Assembly (NCBI RefSeq): GCF_008831075.1
Contig: NZ_WBJX01000001.1
Span: 290,637 to 354,636, forward strand
DNA: 64,000 nt
Reading direction: 5' to 3'
From: Pseudoclavibacter terrae
Lineage (GTDB): Bacteria > Actinomycetota > Actinomycetes > Actinomycetales > Microbacteriaceae
Both the position numbers and the translations under genes were made by a program. Below are positions 47,556 to 54,739 of the stretch, in pieces (the first letter of the stretch is position 1; each line of letters opens with the position of its first letter). The notes under the pieces are model-generated. The model was not told where the DNA came from. It ran no database searches and saw only the letters and a program-made list of their open reading frames with translations.

Positions 47556-47615
47556 GCGGCGATTGTAGTCACGAAGTGATGGGCGGGTCGGTGGACACGG
47601 ACAAAAGCGCGAAAA

Positions 47616-47647
47616 ACGTATGACGAATAAATCGTGTGATGTATGCT
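47616..47647. promoter_or_regulatory. Promoter with GntR-type operators
   Basis: ACGTATGACGA (47616-47626) has the FadR-type core GT-N3-AC, and CGTGTGATGTA (47633-47643) matches CGTATGATGTA at 34255 in 10 of 11 positions. A promoter TATGAC (47619-47624), 17-bp spacer, TATGCT (47642-47647) overlaps both. The AT-rich gap serves both the GntR gene and the enolase-superfamily gene. Confidence 0.65.
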
Positions 47648-47676
47648 GAATCTCCCATCTGAAGATCAAGGACGAT

Positions 47677-48822
47677 ATGAAGATCACCGGCTTCCGTTTG
47701 CTCACCACCAGGCACGACTGGGGGCGGTCGATCGGCGACGTCAACGGGCACATCCGCGCCGCGGTCACCGACGTCCCGGTCGTGATCCTCGAGACCGACG
47801 AAGGGGTCGAAGGCGTCGGCATCGGCTCTCACGCCGACGTCGCGAGGCTCTTCCCGGCGCTCGAGGGAGAGGATCCCCGCGCGGTCTCGTCGCTCTTCGA
47901 TCGCATGCTCGCCCAGGTCTTCAAGTCGGGTCACGCCGGCGCGACCTACGGCGGAGTGGCGACGCTCGACGCCGCCCTCTGGGACCTCAAGGCGAAACTC
48001 GCCGGCGAACCCCTGTGGCGTCTGCTCGGCGGGCGCGACAGGTTCGTGCCCGGGTACGCATCCGGTCTCGACATCGCCCTCGACGACGGAGAGCTCTCCG
48101 CGTTCTACGAGGACTTCGCGAATCGCGGCTACGTGGCAGGCAAGCTCAAGGGCGGTGTGGACCCGCTTGCCGATCTGCGCCGTCTCCGCGTCATGCAGGC
48201 CGCGCTCGGCCGCAACACCCCGAATCCCGGTCTGATGCTCGACGCCAACGAATCGTGGCAGGTGAAGCAGGCGGTGCGCTACGTGTCGGCGATCGAGGCC
48301 GAGGTCGACCTGCTGTGGGTCGAGGAGCCGCTCCGGCGGTGGGATGCGCTCGGTCACGCCCGCCTGTCCGCCGCCGTGCGCGCGGCCGTCGCCACCGGAG
48401 AGAACCTGACCGGTGTCGACCAGTTCCGTCCGCTGTTCGACGCCGGTGCGCCCGACGTCGTGCAGGCCGGTGCGATCTGGGGGGTCACGCACGTGCTGCG
48501 CCTCGCGTACGCGGCGGACGCCAGGAACCTCCCCGTCAGTCCGGTCGGCTACAACGCGAATCCCGCGGTAGCCGCGGCGATGACGGCGGTGCCCAATCAC
48601 CTGACGACCGAGGTGCAGTCGCTGCGCTGGGCGCACGGCATGAGCGTCGATCAGGAGTTCGCCGACGGGGGCATCGTGCTGGGGGACGCCATCGGGTCCG
48701 GCATCTCGATCGACGAGTCCGCGATCGTGGATGCGGGGCGCGGCTGGGCGGACCCAGCTGGTCCGCACATGCGGCCGTCCCGGGCTGGCCTCCGGGTCGT
48801 GCTGGACGGCGTCGAGCGCTGA
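47677..48822 (+). CDS. Enolase-superfamily (mandelate racemase/muconate lactonising) enzyme, probable sugar-acid dehydratase
   Basis: The 381-residue protein has the capping domain, KLKGG (general-base lysine region), LDANESW (first metal ligand D), VEEPLRRWD (second ligand E) and ATGENLTG (third ligand E), ending in a histidine-containing SLRWAHGM stretch. Members of this group include sugar-acid dehydratases and racemases. The FCD regulator next to it, which usually senses such acids, supports a dehydratase. It does not resemble the Xanthomonas L-fuconate dehydratase in detail, so its substrate is open. Confidence 0.85.
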   Translation: MKITGFRLLTTRHDWGRSIGDVNGHIRAAVTDVPVVILETDEGVEGVGIGSHADVARLFPALEGEDPRAVSSLFDRMLAQVFKSGHAGATYGGVATLDAALWDLKAKLAGEPLWRLLGGRDRFVPGYASGLDIALDDGELSAFYEDFANRGYVAGKLKGGVDPLADLRRLRVMQAALGRNTPNPGLMLDANESWQVKQAVRYVSAIEAEVDLLWVEEPLRRWDALGHARLSAAVRAAVATGENLTGVDQFRPLFDAGAPDVVQAGAIWGVTHVLRLAYAADARNLPVSPVGYNANPAVAAAMTAVPNHLTTEVQSLRWAHGMSVDQEFADGGIVLGDAIGSGISIDESAIVDAGRGWADPAGPHMRPSRAGLRVVLDGVER

Positions 48823-48931
48823 GCGATCGAGTGGCGCGGCGGCGCGGCTGCGGTTGCGGCGGCGTGTGCGCGGGTGTGCGCCGGTCGACGGGGCATGTGT
48901 CGGGCGCGACGAAAGAACCCGCGGGGAGGAC

Positions 48932-48960
48932 TTGCGGCGGGATCGTCACATCGCTAGATT
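48932..48960 (+). promoter_or_regulatory. Promoter of the Gfo/Idh-isomerase operon
   Basis: TTGCGG (48932-48937) and TAGATT (48955-48960) are separated by 17 bp; the LacI-type double operator begins 8 bp downstream, over the expected transcription start. Confidence 0.6.
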
Positions 48961-48968
48961 AGGTGCAA

Positions 48969-48994
48969 TGGCAGCGCTACCAGTAGCGCTCACA
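48969..48994. promoter_or_regulatory. LacI-type double operator
   Basis: TGGCAGCGCTACCA (48969-48982) fits TGnnAGCGCTnnCA, and a second AGCGCT core follows exactly 12 bp later (48985-48990), making the arms AGCGCTAC-CA-GTAGCGCT. The identical layout occurs at 53269-53294. Confidence 0.75.
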
Positions 48995-49051
48995 TACGCC
49001 GGGCCGACCAGCCCGAAACAGACGCTCACGCAACGGCGCGAAGGAGTCGCA

Positions 49052-50197
49052 GTGTCCACGAGTTCCACTGAAGCACAGGCCGAGACGGCCCAGGCCGGCA
49101 GCAACCGCCTCCTCCCAGACGGCCCCATCCGGGCCCGCTCCGCGAAGATCGGCGCCATCGGCGCTGGCGCCATCATGGCAGACCAGCACCTCGCCGCCTA
49201 CAGCGAGGCCGGATTCCCCGTCGTCGCCATCGCCTCCCGCACGAAGGCCAACGCGCAACGCGTCGCCGAGCAGTGGGGCATCCCGACCGTGCACGACACC
49301 CCGGAACAGCTCATCGAGAACCCGGACGTCGAGATCGTCGACATCGCGTATCCACCCGACCTGCAACCCGCCCTCATCCGCAAGGCCCTCACGCAGCCGC
49401 ACGTCAAAGCCGTGCTCGCCCAGAAGCCCCTCGCCCTCACCCTGGACGAGGCCATCGCCCTCCGAGACGAGGCGGAGGCCGCGGGCAAGATCCTCTCCGT
49501 CAACCAGAACATGCGCTACGACCAGTCGATCCGCGTGCTCAAGCAGCTCCTCGACGGCGGCGACCTCGGCGAGCCCGTCTTCGTCGAGATCGACATGAAA
49601 GCCGTGCCCCACTGGCAGGGATTCCTCGAAGGCTACGACCGCCTCACCCTCGCCAACATGAGCGTGCACCACCTCGATGTCCTCCGCTTCCTCTTCGGCG
49701 ACCCAGACGAGATCATGACCGTCACCCGCACCGACCCGCGCACCCAATTCCCGCACACCGACGGCATCGTCGTCTCCACCCTGCGCTTCCCCGGCGGGCT
49801 CCTCGCCCTCTCCACCGAAGACGTCTGGGGCGGCCCCCGCGAAGACGGCTTCGACGACGACTTCTCCATCACCTGGCGCGTGGAAGGCACACGCGGCGTC
49901 GCCAAGGGAACCATCGGCTGGCCGAACGGCACCCCCTCGACCATCACCTACGCGTCCGCCGCTCGCGACGACGGCGGCCGGTCGACCGACGGCAAATGGG
50001 TGACCCCCACCTGGGACACCCACTGGTTCCCGCACGCCTTCATCGGCGTCATGGAACAGCTGCAGTACGCCGTCGAGACCGGCAGCGAGCCAGCGCTCAC
50101 CGTCGCCGACAATGTCAAGACCGTCGCCCTCATCGAAGCCGGCTACCGCTCCATCGACGAGCGCCGCCCCGTGCGTCTCGACGAGTTCCCCCTCTGA
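49052..50197 (+). CDS. Gfo/Idh/MocA-family oxidoreductase
   Basis: The 381-residue protein has the Rossmann start KIGAIGAGAIMADQHLAAYSEAGF and the family signature in the form AQKPLALTLDEA, with Q instead of the usual E of EKP. Substrate-domain elements include NQNMRYDQSIRVLKQLL and NMSVHHLDVLRFLFG. It would oxidise a sugar ring hydroxyl with NAD(P). GTG at 49052 is fixed by AAGGAG. First gene of an operon with isomerase, SDR and epimerase; typical of 3-keto-glycoside or sugar-alcohol degradation. Confidence 0.9.
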   Translation: MSTSSTEAQAETAQAGSNRLLPDGPIRARSAKIGAIGAGAIMADQHLAAYSEAGFPVVAIASRTKANAQRVAEQWGIPTVHDTPEQLIENPDVEIVDIAYPPDLQPALIRKALTQPHVKAVLAQKPLALTLDEAIALRDEAEAAGKILSVNQNMRYDQSIRVLKQLLDGGDLGEPVFVEIDMKAVPHWQGFLEGYDRLTLANMSVHHLDVLRFLFGDPDEIMTVTRTDPRTQFPHTDGIVVSTLRFPGGLLALSTEDVWGGPREDGFDDDFSITWRVEGTRGVAKGTIGWPNGTPSTITYASAARDDGGRSTDGKWVTPTWDTHWFPHAFIGVMEQLQYAVETGSEPALTVADNVKTVALIEAGYRSIDERRPVRLDEFPL

Positions 50198-50269
50198 CTC
50201 GAACACCCGCATCCACTTCACCACCACCTCAACCGGCCAACAGCCCCTACAGAAGGAGCAAAGAAGCTC

Positions 50270-51184
50270 ATGATCCAAGTCGGCATCTTCAGCGGATACT
50301 TCCCCTACGACCTCAAGACCACCGCCCAGAAGGCGCGCGAGCTCGGCTTCAACACCGTCCAGCTCGACCTGCACTTCAAGGACCTCGACCTCACCGCAGG
50401 GCAGATCACGAAGGAGAAGGCGAAACTCGTCGCCGACACCTTCCGCGACAACAACCTCCCCATCTCGGCGATCTCCGGCTACACGAACATCGTCCACCCG
50501 GACCCCGACCACCGCCGCGCCAACGTCGACTACCTGAAGGAGATCATCCGCAACGCGCGCTCCTTCGGCACGCCGTACGTCATCTCGGAGTCCGGCACCT
50601 TCAACCCGGACAGCGAATGGGACAGCGACCCGCACAACAAGACCGAGGACGCCTACGAGCAGGTGCGCGACGTGCTCGCCGAGCTCGCGCAGGAGGCCTA
50701 CGACCACGGCTCGATCTTCCTGCTCGAGACATACGTCAACAACGTCATCGGCTCCGTGCGCGAGACCGTGCGCGTCTTCAACGACATCCGCTCGCCCGGC
50801 ATCGAGCTGCTCATGGACCCGACGAACTACTTCGACGCGTCCAACATCGATGACCAGGCCGGCGTGCTCAACGAGGTCTTCGACACGCTCGCCGACAAGG
50901 TGCGCGTCGCCCACGCCAAGGACGTCAAGCGGGCCGGCGATGACAAGAGCGAGAAGCACGCCGACATCGGCGACGACGACGCGCTCGCCTCGCACACCTT
51001 CCGCGGCGTCGGCGAGATCGAGCTGCCGGCCGCGGGCCTCGGCTCGCTCGACTACGAGCTCTACCTGCAGCGCCTCGCGGAGCGCAACCCGAACGCGCCG
51101 CTCATCATCGAGCACCTGGACGAGTCGGACATCCCGCGCGCCAAGAAGTTCATCGACGACATCCTGCGCAAGTACTCGATCTAG
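50270..51184 (+). CDS. Sugar phosphate isomerase/epimerase (AP-endonuclease-2-type TIM barrel)
   Basis: The 304-residue protein starts VGIFSGYFPYDLKTTAQKARELGFNTVQLDL and has the metal-binding glutamates and histidines of the family in LLETYVNN, LLMDPTNYF, VAHAKDVKR and IIEHLDESD. The family covers xylose isomerase-like, hydroxypyruvate isomerase-like and 3-keto-sugar-acting enzymes; the substrate is presumably the keto product of the preceding dehydrogenase. ATG follows AGAAGGAGCAAAGAAG. Confidence 0.9.
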   Translation: MIQVGIFSGYFPYDLKTTAQKARELGFNTVQLDLHFKDLDLTAGQITKEKAKLVADTFRDNNLPISAISGYTNIVHPDPDHRRANVDYLKEIIRNARSFGTPYVISESGTFNPDSEWDSDPHNKTEDAYEQVRDVLAELAQEAYDHGSIFLLETYVNNVIGSVRETVRVFNDIRSPGIELLMDPTNYFDASNIDDQAGVLNEVFDTLADKVRVAHAKDVKRAGDDKSEKHADIGDDDALASHTFRGVGEIELPAAGLGSLDYELYLQRLAERNPNAPLIIEHLDESDIPRAKKFIDDILRKYSI

Positions 51185-51192
51185 TCGTCTCT

Positions 51193-51266
51193 GACAGTCA
51201 CGGTGACGTGGGCGCGCAGACGCGCCGCGAAGGGGTGACGAACGTGCGCACGTCACCGTGACTGTC
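51193..51266. repeat. Intra-operon hairpin, family E copy 2
   Basis: GACAGTCACGGTGACGTG (51193-51210) and CACGTCACCGTGACTGTC (51249-51266) pair perfectly over 18 bp around a 38-base loop. The core GTCAsGGTGACG is shared with the hairpin between efeO and efeB. It lies between two tandem genes of one operon. Confidence 0.85.
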
Positions 51267-51315
51267 TGAAGACGCCGAGGACCACAGACCACAACAGGCT
51301 TCGGCCGGAGGAACC

Positions 51316-52071
51316 ATGACGAAAACAGGTGAGAAGCCCGTCGCGATCGTGACCGGCGCAGGCGGATCGCTCGGGCGGGCGACCGCGCTGCGACTCGGAC
51401 GCGACGGCTTCGCTGTCGCCGTGCTCGGACGAGGCGGGGCGACCCTCGCGGAGACGGCCGAGGAGCTGCGCACGGCGGGCGTGCCGACGTACGTGCTCGA
51501 GGTCGACCTGCGCGACGCCGCGGCGATCAAGGCCGCGGTGCGCGAGGCGGAGGCCGAGTTCGGGCCGGTGCACGCGCTCATCAACAACGCCGCGATCTAC
51601 CCGCCGACGCCGTTCTTCGACATCACCGTCGAAGAGTTCGACGACGTCGTCGCGGTCAATCAGCGTGGCTACTTCGTCGCGGCCCAGGCGGCGGCCGAGC
51701 TGATGCGCGAGCGCGGCACGGGCGCGATCGTCAACATCGGCTCCATCACGTGGAGCGGCGGCTGGGACAAGCTCGCGAGCTACGTGACGACGAAGGGCGC
51801 GGCCGTCGCCATGACTCGCGCCCTGGCGCGCGAGCTCGGCGAGTTCGGCATCCGCGTGAACCTGCTCTCGCCGGGTGCGTTTCCCACCAAGGCCGAGGAG
51901 ATCCACGAGAACCCCGAGCAGTACACGCAGTTCGTGCTCGACCATCAGTCGCTCAAGCGGCGCGGTGACCCCGACGAGGTGGCGAGCGTCATCTCGTTCC
52001 TCGTGGGCAAGGACTCGAGCTTCGTGACCGGGCAGACGATCAACGTCGACGGCGGATGGGTGATGATGTGA
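51316..52071 (+). CDS. Short-chain dehydrogenase/reductase
   Basis: The 251-residue SDR has AIVTGAGGSLGRATA (cofactor motif), NNAAIYPP, catalytic serine GSITWSGG and YVTTK, and a C-terminal INVDGGWVM. It would act on a sugar or sugar-acid hydroxyl. ATG at 51316 follows GGAGGAACC. Its stop overlaps the next start (GTGA). Confidence 0.9.
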   Translation: MTKTGEKPVAIVTGAGGSLGRATALRLGRDGFAVAVLGRGGATLAETAEELRTAGVPTYVLEVDLRDAAAIKAAVREAEAEFGPVHALINNAAIYPPTPFFDITVEEFDDVVAVNQRGYFVAAQAAAELMRERGTGAIVNIGSITWSGGWDKLASYVTTKGAAVAMTRALARELGEFGIRVNLLSPGAFPTKAEEIHENPEQYTQFVLDHQSLKRRGDPDEVASVISFLVGKDSSFVTGQTINVDGGWVMM

Positions 52072-53213
52072 GCGGGCGGGCAGCAGGACCAGGCGTCGAC
52101 GTGTTCGGTTCGAACCTCTCGGTGGCCGAGCTCCGCAGACGCACGGGCGACCTCTCGGCCGTGGCGGGCATCCGCCAGGTGGTGCTGGACAACGGCGTGG
52201 AGCGTGGCGTGCGGGCGATCGACCTGCGCACCTCCGCTGGCCTCGAGCTCGAGGTGCTGGTCGACCGGGCGTTCGACCTCGGGTCGATGCGCTTCCGCGG
52301 TGCCCCCATCGGGTGGCGCAGCGGCAACGGCTTCCGCCACCCGGGGCTGCACGAGCACAACGATGAGGGTGGGCTGTCGTGGCTACGCGCGCTCGACGGC
52401 CTGCTCGTCTCGGGCGGTCTCGACCACACCCTGTTCGGGGGTGAGGTGGATGCGACGCGCTACAACTACCCGCCGAAGCAGACCGTCACCCACGGGCTGC
52501 ACGGGCGGCTGACCGCCATTCCGGCTCGGTTGCTTGAGGCCCGCGAGGTCGAACGTGAGGGCCGCGTCGTGTTGCGGGTCGTCGGCGAGGTGATCCAGGC
52601 GACGGCGTTCGGCGAGCACCTGCGCCTGACGCGCACGATCGAGCTCGACTTCGACGGTCGCGAGGTGCGCTTCGACGATGTCGTCGACAACCTCGGATTC
52701 GATCCGACGCCGCACATGTTCCTGTACCACATCAACGTCGGCTGGCCGTTCCTGGATGAGGGTGCGAGGTTCGTGGCGCCTATCACGAAGCACCTCTGGC
52801 AGTCGGACTCTGTCGCGGAGCAGGGCACGAGCTACCGCGTCATGCCGGCCCCGATCGACGGTTTCGTCGAGCAGGTCACCGAGCACGAGCTGGTGGTCGG
52901 CGACGACGGCAGGCACCGCGTGGCGCTGATCACGGCGGGTGGGGAGCGGGGCATCGAGCTGAGCTGGGAGGCTGCGGGCATGCCGCACTTCTTCGAGTGG
53001 CAGAACCTGCGCAGCGGCCAGTACGGCATCGGCCTCGAGCCGAGCACGCATCATGTGTCGGGGGATGCGGCCTCGCGCCAGGACGGCACGGCGCTGTTCC
53101 TGGGGCACGGGGAGTCGCGCAGCTACTCGACGACGATCCGCGTGCTCGACGGGGTCGCGGAGACGAGTGCGGTCGAGGCCGCGATTCGTGCCATCGGCGA
53201 TCAGCCGGATTAG
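52068..53213 (+). CDS. DUF4432-family aldose epimerase-like protein
   Basis: The 381-residue protein has galactose-mutarotase-like features: ELEVLVDRAFDLGSMRFRGAPIGWRS, GGLDHTLFGG, THGLHGRLTAIPARL and LYHINVGWPFLDEG. DUF4432 proteins belong to the galactose mutarotase superfamily; their substrates are not established. GTG at 52068 overlaps the SDR stop by 4 bp; ATG 52056 in frame is an alternative. Last gene of the operon. Confidence 0.88.
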   Translation: MSGRAAGPGVDVFGSNLSVAELRRRTGDLSAVAGIRQVVLDNGVERGVRAIDLRTSAGLELEVLVDRAFDLGSMRFRGAPIGWRSGNGFRHPGLHEHNDEGGLSWLRALDGLLVSGGLDHTLFGGEVDATRYNYPPKQTVTHGLHGRLTAIPARLLEAREVEREGRVVLRVVGEVIQATAFGEHLRLTRTIELDFDGREVRFDDVVDNLGFDPTPHMFLYHINVGWPFLDEGARFVAPITKHLWQSDSVAEQGTSYRVMPAPIDGFVEQVTEHELVVGDDGRHRVALITAGGERGIELSWEAAGMPHFFEWQNLRSGQYGIGLEPSTHHVSGDAASRQDGTALFLGHGESRSYSTTIRVLDGVAETSAVEAAIRAIGDQPD

Positions 53214-53234
53214 ACCCCCATGCCCGGGGCTGAC

Positions 53235-53263
53235 GATGACGTTGGCTCCGGGCGTCCTACACT
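53235..53263 (+). promoter_or_regulatory. Promoter of the CoA-transferase operon
   Basis: GATGAC (53235-53240), 17-bp spacer and TACACT (53258-53263) form a plausible promoter; the double operator begins 5 bp downstream, as at 48960. Confidence 0.45.
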
Positions 53264-53268
53264 TGAGA

Positions 53269-53294
53269 TGTTAGCGCTGCCAGCAGCGCATCCA
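53269..53294. promoter_or_regulatory. LacI-type double operator
   Basis: TGTTAGCGCTGCCA (53269-53282) fits TGnnAGCGCTnnCA, and a second AGCGC core follows 12 bp later (53285-53289). Layout identical to 48969-48994. Confidence 0.75.
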
Positions 53295-53311
53295 CCGAAA
53301 CGAGGAACACC

Positions 53312-54739
53312 ATGAGCGGCGCAGAAGACACCAGCGAGACGCACCAGGCAGAGGCCGGGGTCGGCGGTGGAATCCTCTCCGGCATCCGAGTGCTCGACTG
53401 CTCGATCGCCATGGCGGGCCCGTTCGCGGCGCAACGCCTCGGCGACCTCGGCGCCGACGTCATCAAGGTCGAGCCGCCGGCAGGCGAATGGCAGCGCCAC
53501 GCCCCGGCTGGGGGTGCGGCAGGCAACGAGATCAACGTGTCGTTCCTCTCGCTGAACCGGAACAAGCGCTCCATCGCCCTCGACCTCAAGTCCGACGATG
53601 GCCGCGAGGTGCTGCGCGAACTCGTCGCCACGAGTGACGTGTTCCTGCAGAACTACCGTCCCGGCGTGGCCGCCCGCCTCGGCGTCGACTACGACACCCT
53701 GAGCGCCATCAACCCGAGCCTCGTCTACGTGTCGGTCTCCGGCTACGGCGAGGACGGCCCGTACAAGATGCGCCCGGGCCAGGACCTGCTCCTCCAGGCC
53801 ATGAGCGGTGCGATGCTCTCGACCGGCCGCGACGGCGAGCCCCCGCAGGCCGCCGGCCAGTACCTCGTCGACGCCGTCACCGCATCCACGGCGTTCGAGG
53901 GCGTGCTCGCCGCGCTCTTCCACCGTGAGCGCACCGGTGAGGGGCAGCTCGTGACCGTCAACATGCTCGACGCGATCACGACCCTGCAGATGCAGGAGCT
54001 CTCCGTGTTCACGGCCGGCGGCGTGCCCCAGCAGCGCAGCGCCGAACCGCACGCGCACGTCTACATCCGCTCGCCCTACGGCTCGTTCGCGACCTCCGAC
54101 GGCTTCATCGTGCTCGCCATGCCCGACCTCGAGGAGCTCGGCCGCACGATCGGCGAGGACAGCTTCATCGGCCTGCACACGCTCGACGACTCGTGGCGCC
54201 TGCGCGACGAGGTCTTCGCCAAGACCGCGGCCCGCCTCGCGACGAACACGAGTGCGCACTGGCTCGATGCGTTCTCGAAGACCTCCATCTGGGCCGGCCC
54301 CGTCTACGGCTACGCGGACCTCGTCAACGACCCGCAGATCGCGCACAACGGCACGTTCGTCGAGTACGAGCACCCCACCGAGGGGCTCGTGAAGACGCCC
54401 GGCTTCCCGTACAAGTTCTCGAAGACGCCAGCGCGCATCGACCGAGGCGCACCGCTCACGGGCGAGCACACGCGGGAGATCCTCAGCGAGCTCGGGCACG
54501 CGGCCGCCCACATCGAAGAGCTCGCCGAGCGCGGCGCGATCGCCGTGCACGCCACGCTCGACAACGTGCGGGAGCAGCTCGGGGGCGCGGTGTCTGCCGA
54601 CGGGACGGCACTGCCCGGCGGGTCGGATGCGGTTCTCACCGGAGAAGGGGCGCCAGAGCAGGCCGCGGCTTCTGCGGCAGACGGGTCCGGTTCGGATGCG
54701 CCCGCCGCACCCGCCGGCGTGAGCGCCCAACGATCATGA
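53312..54739 (+). CDS. Class III CoA-transferase (CaiB/BaiF family)
   Basis: The 475-residue protein has the family start GIRVLDCSIAMAGPFAAQRLGDLGADVIKVEPP, LNRNKRSIALDLK, nucleophile candidate D158 in RPGQDLLLQAMSG, and a GxxN-type LVTVNMLDAI. It moves CoA between carboxylic acids, presumably activating a pathway acid for the enoyl-CoA hydratase two genes downstream. A ~60-residue Ala/Ser/Gly-rich acidic tail (from about residue 420) is extra to the family core. ATGA overlap with the next gene. Confidence 0.92.
   Translation: MSGAEDTSETHQAEAGVGGGILSGIRVLDCSIAMAGPFAAQRLGDLGADVIKVEPPAGEWQRHAPAGGAAGNEINVSFLSLNRNKRSIALDLKSDDGREVLRELVATSDVFLQNYRPGVAARLGVDYDTLSAINPSLVYVSVSGYGEDGPYKMRPGQDLLLQAMSGAMLSTGRDGEPPQAAGQYLVDAVTASTAFEGVLAALFHRERTGEGQLVTVNMLDAITTLQMQELSVFTAGGVPQQRSAEPHAHVYIRSPYGSFATSDGFIVLAMPDLEELGRTIGEDSFIGLHTLDDSWRLRDEVFAKTAARLATNTSAHWLDAFSKTSIWAGPVYGYADLVNDPQIAHNGTFVEYEHPTEGLVKTPGFPYKFSKTPARIDRGAPLTGEHTREILSELGHAAAHIEELAERGAIAVHATLDNVREQLGGAVSADGTALPGGSDAVLTGEGAPEQAAASAADGSGSDAPAAPAGVSAQRS

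Noticed and set aside
46824..47822. Longer form of the GntR regulator
   Set aside because: It would overlap the divergent enolase-superfamily gene and its promoter; the ATG at 47555 leaves a normal winged-helix N-terminus.
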